Shown piece after piece: positions 37,039 to 48,256 of a stretch of 64,000 nt of DNA (its first letter is position 1; each line of letters begins with the position of its first letter). The stretch is from NCBI RefSeq assembly GCF_025148125.1, contig NZ_CP102267.1:3916501-3980500 (forward strand), read 5' to 3'. The position numbers were made by a program, and so were the translations under genes. The notes beneath the pieces are model-generated. The model was given only the letters and a program-made list of their open reading frames with translations. It was not told the DNA's origin and did no database searches. Source of the DNA: Blautia wexlerae DSM 19850. Lineage in GTDB: Bacteria; Bacillota; Clostridia; Lachnospirales; Lachnospiraceae.

Positions 37039-37082
37039 AAAAGACCGACAGTCTCTCCTCCCGGATTTCCTGTCAGTCTTTT
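37039..37082 (-). terminator. Intrinsic terminator of the atp operon
   Basis: AAAAGACCGACAG / CTGTCAGTCTTTT with one mismatch and an 18-base loop, 17 bases past the atpC stop. The minus strand continues TTTTTTGTTTG. Confidence 0.85.
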
Positions 37083-37098
37083 AATAACTCTTATTTTC

Positions 37099-37500
37099 TC
37101 AGCTCTTCACACTCAAACGCACCAACGCCCTCTGCAGTTTAGCCTCCACAATCTTATAATCATGATCACTCAAACCACCTTTGGCGATCATCTCCTCAGC
37201 TCTTTTCTTAGCTTCCTGCGCACGCTGCTCATCAATATCCTCTTTCCACTCCCAGGTAGTTGCAAGGACACGGCACTTTCCGTTCATAACAGAAAGCATT
37301 CCGCCAATACAGGCTGCGGTCCGTCTGCTGCCGTCTTCCATTACCACACTTGCTTCGCCCATTCCCAGGGCAGTACAGTAATTACAGTGTCTGGCAAGAA
37401 TGGCCAGATCACCGCTGACAGTTCTGCAGATCACACGCTCCACATTGCCTTCAAAGAGTAATCCGTCCGGTGTTCCGATTCTCAACGGGAAAGTACTCAT
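37099..37500 (-). CDS. atpC: ATP synthase F1 epsilon subunit
   Basis: 133 residues. N-terminal beta-sandwich (FPLRIGTPDGLLFEGNVERVICRT in pieces, 4 to ~85) that contacts gamma and the c ring, and a C-terminal helical hairpin (RAQEAKKRAEEMIAKGG ... ALVRLSV) that can inhibit hydrolysis. Last gene of the operon, 15 bases after atpD; start follows AAAGGGGG. Confidence 0.95.
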   Translation of the reverse strand: MSTFPLRIGTPDGLLFEGNVERVICRTVSGDLAILARHCNYCTALGMGEASVVMEDGSRRTAACIGGMLSVMNGKCRVLATTWEWKEDIDEQRAQEAKKRAEEMIAKGGLSDHDYKIVEAKLQRALVRLSVKS

Positions 37501-37515
37501 AGGACATTTCCCCCT

Positions 37516-38922
<1,407 letters not shown>

Positions 38923-38928
38923 CTATTT

Positions 38929-39786
38929 CTAAAGACCTTCCGCACCTGCAACAATCTCCGTGATCTCCTGCGTGATGCTGGCCTGACGTGCCCTGTTGTA
39001 ATACAGATTGAGCTGATCGATCATCTCTTCCGCATTACTTGTGGCTGCATCCATAGCCATACGTCTGGCTGCCAGTTCACTTGCAGTACTTTCGCAGATA
39101 CCGCCATAAACCAGGCCTGCCAGATATTCCGGAACAATGGCATCAAATACTGTCTCTCCGTCCGGTTCATAGAGGATCAGATTCTTCGTCTCTATCTTAC
39201 CTCCGCTTTCCTCTCTGATATCAGTCATAGGAAGCATGGAAAATACCTCCGGCTGCTGGGAAAGCATAGAATTAAAGACAGTATAACATAATTCAATATG
39301 GCCAAAGGTTCCTTTGCGAAATTCTGTACAGAGCATATTTGCCATCTCAAAACAATCCGCTACAGAAATACTTCCTGCCTCTGCAAACTGTTCTGTCAGA
39401 GCTTCAATCTCTCTCTGGCGGAAATATTCTACTGCTTTCTTTCCAACCGGCAGGACCATGTAGTCCTTACCTTCAGCAGAAGCCTCCAGACATTTAAAAA
39501 GATTGGTGTTATATCCGCCTGCCAGTCCTCTGTCACCTGCGATCACTACATAGCAGGTTTTATTGTTGGAAGACTCTTTCGCATAAACGGATGAGAAATC
39601 TGTATTCTCCCTTGCAATCTCTTTCAATGTCTCATGAAGTTCTGTAAAGTACGGACGGCATACCTCTGCACGTTCCTTTGCCTTACGCAGTTTGGAGGAC
39701 GCTACAAGCTCCATGGCCTTGGTAATCTGCATTGTACTCTGTACACTCTTGATACGCAGCTTTACCGCTTTCATATTCGAAGCCAT
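38929..39786 (-). CDS. atpG: ATP synthase F1 gamma subunit
   Basis: 285 residues. N- and C-terminal coiled-coil helices (MKAVKLRIKSVQSTMQITKAM; RMAMDAATSNAEEMIDQL) form the rotor shaft, with the GDRGLAGGYN Rossmann-like domain between. ATG 39786 follows AGGAGGG; 20 bases after atpA. Confidence 0.98.
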   Translation of the reverse strand: MASNMKAVKLRIKSVQSTMQITKAMELVASSKLRKAKERAEVCRPYFTELHETLKEIARENTDFSSVYAKESSNNKTCYVVIAGDRGLAGGYNTNLFKCLEASAEGKDYMVLPVGKKAVEYFRQREIEALTEQFAEAGSISVADCFEMANMLCTEFRKGTFGHIELCYTVFNSMLSQQPEVFSMLPMTDIREESGGKIETKNLILYEPDGETVFDAIVPEYLAGLVYGGICESTASELAARRMAMDAATSNAEEMIDQLNLYYNRARQASITQEITEIVAGAEGL

Positions 39787-39806
39787 ACGATACCCTCCTA
39801 ATCACT

Positions 39807-41336
39807 TTATTTCTCAGGTCTTGTATTCAGGAAGTTCTCTGTATACGCATCCAGTACGCTACGAAGCTTCTGCTCTGTTTCCTGCTCCAGCTTGCCTGTT
39901 GAGCGGATTTCCTGCATAACCTCTACGCCTGCTGCATCTGTATCCAGATAGGTATATAATCCTGATTCATATACATTTACGTCTTCCACTTTTACTGATT
40001 CCAGAACACCCTTTGTAACCGCATAAAGGATCGCAACCTGTTTCTCTACAGGAACCGGTGCATTCTGGTTCTGTTTCAGAACTTCCACAATACGTGCTCC
40101 CTGTTCCAGACGCGCCTTTGTATCAGCATCCAGATCAGAACCAAACTGTGCGAAGCTCTGCAGCTCACGGTACTGGGAATAAATCAGTTTCAGTGTTCCT
40201 GCTACCTTCTTCATTGCCTTGATCTGCGCATCACCACCAACTCGTGATACGGAGATACCCGGGTTTACAGCAGGCATGATTCCTGAATGGAATAACTCTG
40301 TCTCCAGGAATATCTGTCCATCTGTAATAGAAATAACGTTGGTAGGAATATAGGCAGATACGTCACCTGCCTGTGTCTCGATGATCGGCAGTGCTGTCAT
40401 GGAACCGCCGCCATGTTCATCGTCCAGCTTCGCTGCACGTTCCAGAAGTCTGGAATGCAGATAGAAAACATCACCCGGATATGCCTCACGTCCAGGCGGA
40501 CGACGGATCAGCAGGGAAAGTGCACGGTATGCAACTGCATGCTTACTTAAATCATCATAGATGATCAGCACATCTTTTCCCTTATTCATAAAGTATTCAC
40601 CCATTGCACATCCGGAATACGGTGCGATATACTGCAGCGGGCTTGACTCAGATGCTGTAGCTGCCACAACGATAGTATAATCCATTGCGCCGTTTCTGGT
40701 CAGGTTCTCTACTAATGTAGCTACTGTGGAACGCTTCTGTCCAATGGCTACATAGATACAGATCACATCTTTTCCCTTCTGGTTAATAATGGTATCTGTA
40801 GCAATTGTAGTTTTACCGGTCTGACGGTCACCAATGATCAGTTCTCGCTGTCCACGTCCGATAGGGATCATAGAGTCGATGGCTTTGATACCGGTCTGAA
40901 GAGGCTGATATACAGATCTTCTCTCACAGATTCCTGGTGCCTTGCTCTCGATTGGCCGGAATTCTTTTGTATCAATCGGGCCTGCTCCGTCAATTGGCTG
41001 TCCCAGTGCATTTACAACACGTCCAACCATGGCGTCGCCTACAGGTACAGACACGACCTTGCCTGTACGCTTTACGGTCTGACCCTCACCAATGTTCTCA
41101 TCTGAACCAAAGATTACGATGGAGACACTGTTCTCCTCCAGGTTCTGTGCCATACCAAAGCTTCCGTCCTCAAATTCCAGAAGCTCTCCTGACATACAGT
41201 TTACCAGTCCGCTGGCTCTGGCAATACCGTCACCAACCATAAGGATCGTACCTGTCTCGTTCTGTTGAATGGCATTTTCGTAATATTTTATCTGGCTTCG
41301 GATGACCTTGGATATTTCCTCAGGTTTTAATTGCAT
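39807..41336 (-). CDS. atpA: ATP synthase F1 alpha subunit
   Basis: 509 residues. Non-catalytic nucleotide site with Walker A GDRQTGKT, plus IGQKRSTVA and the signature [17 protein letters not shown] 41336 follows AAGGATGG. A 124-base gap separates it from atpH, unusually wide for this operon and without a visible gene. Confidence 0.99.
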   Translation of the reverse strand: MQLKPEEISKVIRSQIKYYENAIQQNETGTILMVGDGIARASGLVNCMSGELLEFEDGSFGMAQNLEENSVSIVIFGSDENIGEGQTVKRTGKVVSVPVGDAMVGRVVNALGQPIDGAGPIDTKEFRPIESKAPGICERRSVYQPLQTGIKAIDSMIPIGRGQRELIIGDRQTGKTTIATDTIINQKGKDVICIYVAIGQKRSTVATLVENLTRNGAMDYTIVVAATASESSPLQYIAPYSGCAMGEYFMNKGKDVLIIYDDLSKHAVAYRALSLLIRRPPGREAYPGDVFYLHSRLLERAAKLDDEHGGGSMTALPIIETQAGDVSAYIPTNVISITDGQIFLETELFHSGIMPAVNPGISVSRVGGDAQIKAMKKVAGTLKLIYSQYRELQSFAQFGSDLDADTKARLEQGARIVEVLKQNQNAPVPVEKQVAILYAVTKGVLESVKVEDVNVYESGLYTYLDTDAAGVEVMQEIRSTGKLEQETEQKLRSVLDAYTENFLNTRPEK

Positions 41337-41460
41337 GTTTCCATTCCATCCTTTTATATTCTATTATTTTGCACTGTCTGAATTCAGAAATTTAAAGATT
41401 TTTCATATCCATATGTCAAATACCCATACAGTACGATTCTCAAATCCGGAATCCAGTTCT

Positions 41461-42000
41461 TTATACTACCAATTCATTCAGTTTCTTTGAAATACCGGAA
41501 ATACGGCTCTGTACTGTACCGTCAAGCTGTACGCCCTCCAGTTCCACGCGAAGTCCGCCAAGAACGGATGCATCTGTTTTCTGAACCAGATACACTTTCT
41601 TTCCACTTAGCTTCTCAAGCTTCGCTTTCAGAGCTTCCATCTGAGTATCACTGAGCTTCACTGCACTGGTAACCACGGCTTCTGCAATTCCATGTGCACT
41701 GTTGTAGCGTCTGATAAACTCTTCGCAGCATCCGGCAAACTCTCTCAGAATCTTGCGTTCACACAATAATTTCAGGAAATTCACCAGATATCTCTCTGCC
41801 TGCCCTCCGAAAGCCTCTTCAATCATCTTAAGTCTCTCGTCTTCAGGAATCGCCGGTTCTCCCAGCAATTTCAAATATCCCGGATTTTCCCTGAAAATCT
41901 GTCTGACTGCGATCATCTGCTCCATGATCTGTCCATCGAGCTTTTCATCAGCGGCAAGGTCATACAGACTTCCGCCGTAAACTCTGGCAGTTTTTGTCAT
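41461..42000 (-). CDS. atpH: ATP synthase F1 delta subunit
   Basis: 179 residues, the stalk cap that joins the head to the b dimer. The C-terminal motif LGGLRVELEGVQLDGTVQSRI is diagnostic. Its ATG overlaps the atpF stop (ATGA), so the two are translationally coupled. Confidence 0.95.
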   Translation of the reverse strand: MTKTARVYGGSLYDLAADEKLDGQIMEQMIAVRQIFRENPGYLKLLGEPAIPEDERLKMIEEAFGGQAERYLVNFLKLLCERKILREFAGCCEEFIRRYNSAHGIAEAVVTSAVKLSDTQMEALKAKLEKLSGKKVYLVQKTDASVLGGLRVELEGVQLDGTVQSRISGISKKLNELVV

Positions 42001-42500
42001 GATGCCTCACCTACATTCTCAATAAACTCATCAATCAGTTTTGCATGATCCTCTTCACTAATTTCGCGCTCGATCACTTTTCCGGCAATCTCAACAGCCA
42101 TACCGCCGATTTCTCCCTTGATCTCGTTGACTGCCTTACGTTTCTCCTGGGCAATGTCTTTCTCTGCCTTCTCTTTCATGGCAGTTACCTGACTGGAAGC
42201 CTCCTTAAGCATCTCTTCACTCTGGATAGCGGCTGTTTTCTGAGCTGTCATCACAATGTCATTTGCCCTATTCTTGGCTTCCTGCATATTCTTTTCATAT
42301 TCTGCCTTCATTGCCTGAGCTTCTTCCTTTGCCTTCACTGCATCCTGGATCTGGGCATCCGCTTTCGCTTTGCGCTTTTCCAGCATCTCATTGATGGGCT
42401 TGAAGAGGAAACGTTTGATCAGATATACCTGAATAAAAAGGTTGCAAATCGTCGCTATAAAATTCCACGGCACAATTCCAACTAATTCCTGTACCTGCAT
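41997..42500 (-). CDS. atpF: ATP synthase F0 b subunit
   Basis: 167 residues. One N-terminal membrane helix (WNFIATICNLFIQVYLI), then a long charged helix (from KPINEMLEKRKAKADAQI) that dimerises as the peripheral stalk. ATG 42500 follows AGGAGG. Confidence 0.95.
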   Translation of the reverse strand: MQVQELVGIVPWNFIATICNLFIQVYLIKRFLFKPINEMLEKRKAKADAQIQDAVKAKEEAQAMKAEYEKNMQEAKNRANDIVMTAQKTAAIQSEEMLKEASSQVTAMKEKAEKDIAQEKRKAVNEIKGEIGGMAVEIAGKVIEREISEEDHAKLIDEFIENVGEAS

Positions 42501-42537
42501 GTTTGTAACCTCCTGTCTGTATTTATGCGGATCATTC

Positions 42538-42606
42538 TCCGGCTATTGCCGGAATTATCCACAGGTTCCATATCAGATGCCGCTTAATCTGTGATATCCG
42601 GCATCT
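42538..42606 (-). promoter_or_regulatory. Hairpins between atpE and atpF
   Basis: Two small stems, CCGGC / GCCGG at about 42538-42552 and AGATGCC / GGCATCT (42575-42581, 42600-42606), fill the 118-base gap. Such intercistronic structure could lower downstream expression or stabilise the atpE message, matching the need for many c subunits. Inference only. Confidence 0.45.
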
Positions 42607-42618
42607 CAGCTGTTTTTA

Positions 42619-42912
<294 letters not shown>

Positions 42913-43027
42913 TTAAATAATAATCTGCAGCTTTTCCCCTTTGCTGCGGTATTAATTTTTCTGCTGTATTTCAGCATTCTTTGCGGTTACCACCGCTGCC
43001 GTTTTGCTCCGGCAAATCATGTTTCTG

Positions 43028-43786
43028 CTACTCTTCTGCTGCATTTGCAATATACATTACAGTCAGCATACAGAAGATAAACGCCTGCATAACTCCTGAG
43101 AACCAGTCAAAATAGACCGACGTTATCGCAGGTACACCGACATCAAGAATCGGTATCTTTGACAGTACATCTCCCAGTGCACCCGGGATCAGGCCCAGAA
43201 GCGCGGAACTTGCGACTGCCAGTGCCCCATAGATCAGGCCATTGATTACCACACCGGAAAGGATATTTCCGAAATGACGACACGCCATACTGACAGGTGT
43301 AGCCAGCTCGGAAAGAATATTAAACGGTGTCATAACTGCGATCGGAGTTGTAAATCCTTTCAGATAACCGCCAAATCCGCTGGTCTTTATCTTCTGTGCT
43401 GTGATCATAATGAAAACCACAACTGCCCAGGCAGCCTCAGTAGAAAGGTCTGCTGTAGGGCTTCGAAGTCCGATCAGACTGATCAGGTTGGAAACCACAC
43501 TGGTTGCAAAAAGTGCTGCAACAAATGGTATCAGGTATCTGAATTTCTCACCCATATTTCCGATTACAAAGCTGTTGGCCTTCTCTACAATGAGCTCTGC
43601 CACAGCCTGACGTTTGGAAATGTTCTCTTCTTTCAGATCATGTGTCAGCCAGATACACAAACCTGTTATGAGTATCATAACAATCCAGCTTACCACCATT
43701 GTCTCACTGATCCTTAATGGTCCGAGAACAGGCACATTAATGGGTAATGTAAAGAATATCCTTGCCCCACTGATATCCAATTCCAT
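43028..43786 (-). CDS. atpB: ATP synthase F0 a subunit
   Basis: 252 residues with five to six membrane helices. Contains the essential Arg region (CRHFGNILSGVVINGLIYG) and the C-terminal helix ending FDWFSGVMQAFIFCMLTVMY. Forms the ion half-channels beside the c ring. ATG 43786 follows AGGAGG. Confidence 0.95.
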   Translation of the reverse strand: MELDISGARIFFTLPINVPVLGPLRISETMVVSWIVMILITGLCIWLTHDLKEENISKRQAVAELIVEKANSFVIGNMGEKFRYLIPFVAALFATSVVSNLISLIGLRSPTADLSTEAAWAVVVFIMITAQKIKTSGFGGYLKGFTTPIAVMTPFNILSELATPVSMACRHFGNILSGVVINGLIYGALAVASSALLGLIPGALGDVLSKIPILDVGVPAITSVYFDWFSGVMQAFIFCMLTVMYIANAAEE

Positions 43787-43842
43787 ACTCTTTATTCACC
43801 TCCTGTCTCTCCCGGTACTGTTCCGGTTTGATATAGAAATAC

Positions 43843-44259
43843 CTATTTGTTAGTATGAAAAATTCCTGCAATTTTAATTCCTGTTCCGGGAAATAAAAGA
43901 GGAACGATTCCTGCCACAAAATGAAAACAGGGTGCCACGATTGCCAAGATCACCCACAACATCTGGATCAGCATTCTCTGGGAGTAACTTGCTTTGATCC
44001 TCATTCTCGCTGTGTCCTCATCTGTTGCTGCAGCTGCTTTCTGCACTGCAAGTCCCATAAAAAAGAAATTAAGGACTGCCACACATCCTCCCACTGCCCC
44101 TCCAAGAAACACCGTATAATCAAACGGTACCTTCTGTGGCATGAAAGCATGCAGCACTCCAAACACGATCCACATCAAAATCAGCCCGATTCCGGTGATG
44201 GCGGCTACCTTCCCGGTTTCCTTCTTTACGGCAGGCTGAACATTATCCATAATACTCAT
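43843..44259 (-). CDS. atpI: ATP synthase subunit I family protein
   Basis: 138 residues with four predicted membrane helices (about 20-42, 48-68, 95-115 and 115-130). The short SYSQRMLIQMLW segment before the third is typical. Members help assemble the c ring. ATG 44259 follows GGGAG. Second gene of the operon. Confidence 0.8.
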   Translation of the reverse strand: MSIMDNVQPAVKKETGKVAAITGIGLILMWIVFGVLHAFMPQKVPFDYTVFLGGAVGGCVAVLNFFFMGLAVQKAAAATDEDTARMRIKASYSQRMLIQMLWVILAIVAPCFHFVAGIVPLLFPGTGIKIAGIFHTNK

Positions 44260-44286
44260 ATAAATCTCCCTTTCGTTTCTGTATCA

Positions 44287-44556
44287 TTACAGGTGTCTGT
44301 TAAACGATACTTTATTTTTCTTCTTTTTGTTCTCTTTCTTCTGCTGTCTGTTAATAGAAAGATAAAATTTATATGCCACTGTCCCGGAACCTCCAAGACC
44401 AAAGAAAAAACCGGGGATATATACCCATCCTCCAGCTCCAGTCTTAGAAACAATCAGCCAGCATACTGCCAGACATATCAGGACAGGGGTTATGAGAGAC
44501 AGTCCAAGCTGCGACAACATGGTGACATTTCTGATGATCTCTGACCATTGTTTCAT
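44287..44556 (-). CDS. atpZ: AtpZ/AtpI family protein
   Basis: 89 residues with two membrane helices (about 15-38 and 45-62), the QLGLSLITPVLIC and PGFFFGLGGSG pattern of the family, and a very basic tail (RQQKKENKKKKNK). AtpZ-AtpI in Bacillus forms a magnesium/calcium channel serving the synthase. The start at 44556 is set by AAAGGAG; the frame to 44586 overlaps that site. First gene of the operon. Confidence 0.8.
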   Translation of the reverse strand: MKQWSEIIRNVTMLSQLGLSLITPVLICLAVCWLIVSKTGAGGWVYIPGFFFGLGGSGTVAYKFYLSINRQQKKENKKKKNKVSFNRHL

Positions 44557-44815
44557 TTTCTTCTCCTTTTTGCTTAATTTTTGCATATATTTTCAAGAAT
44601 TTATAGTCAAATTTTATCATATATTCTTTAAAATTACAATCTTATTAAACAATTTTATCAAATATTTTTCATCCATCCAATATTTTTTTGTTATTTTTAT
44701 ATCGTGTATGTGATTATATCATCAATATAAATCTTTTTATACAGTCAAAGCTTCTGATTTATTTATATTTTTATTTCAAAGAAGAAGAGATATAAATAAG
44801 GAGCCTGCCCGGAGA

Positions 44816-44869
44816 GCTTTTTTATGTTATAGAACATTACGGAGTAATATTCTATAACACAAAAAAAGC
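44816..44869. terminator. Palindromic terminator-like hairpin
   Basis: GCTTTTTTATGTTATAGAA and TTCTATAACACAAAAAAAGC pair almost completely across 54 bases, with ATTAC / AGTAAT at the tip. Confidence 0.7.
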
Positions 44870-44900
44870 ACGAAAACAACTCATCACTGTTTTCATGCTT
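44866..44900 (-). terminator. Intrinsic terminator of the sugar-binding lipoprotein gene
   Basis: AAGCACGAAAACA / TGTTTTCATGCTT (one mismatch) followed on the minus strand by TTTTTTTG. It overlaps the base of the preceding hairpin by four bases. Confidence 0.85.
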
Positions 44901-44971
44901 CTTCTTTCGTATATAATTCTGCTTTATATATAAGTTCTGTATTACCGGTCTGTCCCAGCAGACACATTCCT

Positions 44972-45005
44972 CTTATAGAAAATCCTCTTAATTAATGCAT
45001 TTGAG
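44972..45005. repeat. F2 half element
   Basis: CTTATAGAAAATCCTCTTAATTAATGCATTTGAGAC matches the left half of the copy at 8971 over nearly its full length; the right half is missing. Confidence 0.6.
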
Positions 45006-45042
45006 ACCCTGTACATCCTCCCGGAGCGTTTATCTTTAATTC

Positions 45043-46152
45043 TTATTCTGTATATAAATATCCACTGTAGTCCGGATCATCCAGACAGTCTGCATCGATC
45101 CATGCCGGATTGCTCAGTACATTTTTCTCGATCACAACAGATTTCTTCGGTGCCGTTGTTTCAACTGCTGCCCAGATTGTCTGGTATCCCATAGCATAAG
45201 GCTGCTGGGAAACACAGCCAATCTCTTCTCCATTACGGATTGCTTCCTGCTGCTTAGTAGTTGCATCAACCCCTACCAGAGCCGGTGCATCATGCTCATC
45301 ACTCTTCTCCAGATTCAGATACATCTCCGTAATATCTGCATTGGTACAGAATACACCATCCAGTGTGGGATATTTTTCCAGAACTTCCTTCATGGAAGCC
45401 TCCATATCATCTACCTGATCAGAATAAATGGTTTCCACAACTTCAATGTCTCCGTACTTCCCGATATTATTCATAAATCCTTCTACACGATCCTGAACAC
45501 TCTTTGTCTTCTGCTGTGCGGAAAAAACCGCAACCTTTCCCATCTTTCCGAGTGCACTGCCAAGCTGATAAGCAGCCATCTTTCCTACCTGCACATTATC
45601 GGTTCCCCGATATGCCTTCACCAGTTTTTTCTCGGCTACATTAGAATCAAATGCTATAACCGGAATTCCATTTTCCTTTGCAGCTTCAAGCTGTGCCTCA
45701 CAGGAATCCATGTCACTTGCCGAAATACAAAGAACATCCGGATTCTCTGCGATAACAGCATCTATTGTATTAATCTGAGTTTCTACGTCCTCTTCATTAT
45801 CAGGGCCTTCAAAAGTCATGGTAATCTGGTCATCTTTTTTATAACCATATGCTTTATTAATTTCCTTTACCGCATCTTCCATGCCTTTCTTAACCATCTT
45901 CCAGTATTCGCCCTTGACACATTTGCTTACCACTGCGATCCTTGAACCGGCATGGATTTTTATATCTGTATCAATCTCCGGAATCAGCGGACTCTCATCC
46001 TCTTCCTTCACCGCTTCTGCCTCTGAATCGGATTCTTCGATAGCGTCTGCCACCAACGGCTGGATTGTCTCTTCCACCTCCGCTCTGCTGCATCCTGTCA
46101 GCATTGCCAGTCCTGTCATTAAACTTATCGCTGCTGCCGCCGCTCTTTTCAT
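45043..46152 (-). CDS. Periplasmic sugar-binding-type lipoprotein (RbsB/LacI-like), orphan
   Basis: 369 residues. Lipoprotein signal with lipobox LTGC, then an acidic linker (about 22-60), then a two-lobed type I binding fold: IAVVSKCVKGEYWKMVKKGMED, VIAENPDVLCISASD, GIPVIAFDSN, AAYQLGSALGKMGKVAVF, GVFCTNADITE and LVGVDATTKQQEAIRNGE. Normally such a protein feeds a sugar ABC transporter, but no permease or ATPase gene is adjacent. It may serve a distant transporter or act in sensing. ATG 46152 follows GGAAGAGG. Confidence 0.88.
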   Translation of the reverse strand: MKRAAAAAISLMTGLAMLTGCSRAEVEETIQPLVADAIEESDSEAEAVKEEDESPLIPEIDTDIKIHAGSRIAVVSKCVKGEYWKMVKKGMEDAVKEINKAYGYKKDDQITMTFEGPDNEEDVETQINTIDAVIAENPDVLCISASDMDSCEAQLEAAKENGIPVIAFDSNVAEKKLVKAYRGTDNVQVGKMAAYQLGSALGKMGKVAVFSAQQKTKSVQDRVEGFMNNIGKYGDIEVVETIYSDQVDDMEASMKEVLEKYPTLDGVFCTNADITEMYLNLEKSDEHDAPALVGVDATTKQQEAIRNGEEIGCVSQQPYAMGYQTIWAAVETTAPKKSVVIEKNVLSNPAWIDADCLDDPDYSGYLYTE

Positions 46153-46297
46153 TTTAATTTCCTCTTCCTTTCAGTGCTATACTGCACATTACAGCAATTT
46201 CATAAAATAATGTATAATTTCTGTCAACTAAAAAATCGATATCTGCTCAGTACTCTCACAGAATAATTAACATCGAACAATTACCTGTAGCGATCCT

Positions 46298-46352
46298 CGT
46301 CAAGCGGATATTCGCAATCCGCTTCGCTACTTGCTCATAACCGAATAACTGT
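46298..46352. repeat. F4 repeat fragment
   Basis: AAGCGGATATTCGCAATCCG then GCTTCGCTACTTGCTCATAACCGAATAACTG. Similar to 58252-58310. Both lie in promoter-side gaps. Confidence 0.5.
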
Positions 46353-46441
46353 ATATTACTTTCTACATTATACACACTTTACGAAATTCGTCCAGAGATT
46401 TTACACATTTTTCACTTTTACACATCAAAAATTTCGCTATA

Positions 46442-47143
46442 TCAATGTCTTTTGAATGCCATACCTGCAGGCTGCACCTGAAACTCCAACTGTTTCTTTG
46501 TCACCGGATGCTGAAATCCCAGTTTTGCAGAACAGAGAGCCAGCGGTTCCTGACTATTCTGACCGGGATTATACTTTCTGTCACCAACCAAAGGCATTCC
46601 GGCATGCGCCATCTGCACACGAATCTGATGATGCCTGCCTGTATCCAGATCAATCCGAATCAGATTTCTTTCGCCACAATCCTGTGCATCTTCTTTATTT
46701 TTCCAGGTTTCCAGAACTTCATAAGACAATATCGCCTTTTTTGCTCCGAAAGTCCCTCCCTCAACCACTGCAGAGCTGTTGGTCCTGCCATCCTTCTTCA
46801 GCCAGTCCACCAGTTTTGCACTCTTCACTTTCACTGTTCCTTCTGCAACTGCAAGATAAGTCTTCTTTATTTTTCCCGCTGTCATCTGTCTGCTGAGATC
46901 TGCTGCCGCCTTCGGATTCAGGGCAAATACAAGAACCCCCTCCACCGGCTGATCCAGACGATGGATAATACCCAGATACGGCATCTTACCCGGCACCTTC
47001 TGAGCAATATAATTCTTCAAGAGGCTCTCCATATCCATACTGCCAACCCGCGCATTCTGAACTGCAAGCCCTGCCGGTTTGTGACAGACCAGAATATCTT
47101 TATCTTCATATAAAATATAATCTCTGATATCTTTTATCCACAT
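46442..47143 (-). CDS. RluA family pseudouridine synthase
   Basis: Converts uridine to pseudouridine in rRNA or tRNA. 233 residues, the short RluA form without an S4 domain. Catalytic Asp in GIIHRLDQPVEGVLV; also KKTYLAVAEG, RIDLDTGRHHQIRVQMAHAGMPLVGD and LALCSAKLGFQHPVT. ATG 47143 is preceded by GGAGAG, which lies in the 3' arm of a hairpin (next entry). The exact target uridine cannot be read. Confidence 0.95.
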   Translation of the reverse strand: MWIKDIRDYILYEDKDILVCHKPAGLAVQNARVGSMDMESLLKNYIAQKVPGKMPYLGIIHRLDQPVEGVLVFALNPKAAADLSRQMTAGKIKKTYLAVAEGTVKVKSAKLVDWLKKDGRTNSSAVVEGGTFGAKKAILSYEVLETWKNKEDAQDCGERNLIRIDLDTGRHHQIRVQMAHAGMPLVGDRKYNPGQNSQEPLALCSAKLGFQHPVTKKQLEFQVQPAGMAFKRH

Positions 47144-47149
47144 AAAAAA

Positions 47150-47170
47150 ACTCTCCTTTTCATGGAGAGT
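47150..47170 (-). promoter_or_regulatory. Hairpin masking the RluA-type ribosome binding site
   Basis: On the minus strand ACTCTCC - ATGAAAA - GGAGAGT is a perfect 7-bp stem. The Shine-Dalgarno lies in its 3' arm, and seven T residues lead straight into the ATG. It reads like an intrinsic terminator merged with a translation start. Confidence 0.6.
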
Positions 47171-47225
47171 ATATCCTAAAATTCCATTTCACGCAATAAA
47201 CGAATATATATATGAATACAATTTG

Positions 47226-48250
47226 AAAACGGTCATCACTTTTTACTTTTCCTGATTTCAAAAATGATGACCGCTTCAATGTTCTTCGTTATTCAATTTA
47301 TTTTCCTCTTAGTATTCTTTCTATAATAAAATAATATGTTATTTACAAACTACTTTATAAGTTCACTATTAAATTTTTCTATGTTTATTTAAAATTCCTA
47401 TTCTGTTTCCTGCTCATAATCCATATGTACTGTTTATAATCTGATTCATTCCTGCTTTTATGCTTTTATGATATCAGTTATTCAGTTCATCGGAACTTAC
47501 TTAGAAAGTTTTATAGATTTTAAATTATAATTTCACGTATTATAATTTGTTTTCATTTATGAAATATCGGATACACCTTTTCATTATTTTTCGTGCTAAG
47601 CAATCATAAACCTAACTTCTTAAATTCACAACTGTTTAATTTCCTTATGTGCTTTTCATATTTATCGAACATTAATGGCAGATGTTCTGAATCATGTAAA
47701 ATATCACTGAAAAAGTACCTTAATATTTCTCTCAATATCCTGTAATTTTATATACCGGATATTCTTCTGATGCAGGATTTCAAACCATATACTTAAACTT
47801 CTATATGCCTCTCAAAACATCGTTCTTACCTTCAGTTTATCTGTTACCTGAACCTCTGCTTTCAGGCTAACTACTGAGATAAGGGTTATGCTCTTCCGGT
47901 AAATATTTCTTTACACATTTACCAAAATCCCTGTATCAGGTCTGCAACAGATATTCAATATAAGTTATCGCTTCTATAATACCTTTGATACATTCCTTCC
48001 TTATTAATCAGACTGTGCGTATGCTCTTATATTATATAAGGAAAATACTTTTTTATAATCTCCGTATCAGGTCTTTCTTGCAGGAAATGCGATACCCGTT
48101 ACTCTTATATTGATGAAGTTATAAATTCTTTCCCAATGGAATCACCCGAACCTTTCTTTTATTTTCATCCTTTTCATTGGAACATTTATATATGCTATGA
48201 ATTGAATGAATTTCTTTGATTGTTTAATTCGTTTCCTTGTTTCTTTTGAT
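47226..48250 (-). ncRNA. Candidate large structured non-coding RNA (~1.0 kb)
   Basis: No protein frame of note exists on either strand across this stretch. A near-consensus minus-strand promoter is at 48257-48285 and a terminator hairpin at 47230-47273. In between the minus strand has several perfect stems: GTATC / GATAC (48064-48095), GGTAAAT / ATTTACC (47898-47923), CCTGAA / TTCAGG (47847-47866), AATATCC / GGATATT (47734-47763), and AAATTATAA / TTATAATTT (47522-47548). The motif ACCTGATAC occurs twice. Size and layout recall giant bacterial RNAs such as ROOL, GOLLD or OLE, but I recognise no consensus and do not assign it to one. Confidence 0.5.
47230..47273 (-). terminator. Terminator of the candidate large RNA
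   Basis: CGGTCATCA / TGATGACCG 9-bp stem extended by an A/T stem with one bulge, then TTTTC on the minus strand. No protein gene lies within 1 kb upstream on that strand to account for it. Confidence 0.65.
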
Positions 48251-48256
48251 GGTGTT

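Larger units (their letters stand above)
44557..45042. other. Non-coding gap upstream of the atp operon
   Basis: About 485 bases, very AT-rich, no gene. A candidate atp promoter on the minus strand is TTGATA (44661-44656), 17 bases, TGTAAT (44638-44633). Two terminator hairpins and an F2 fragment are listed separately. Confidence 0.45.
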
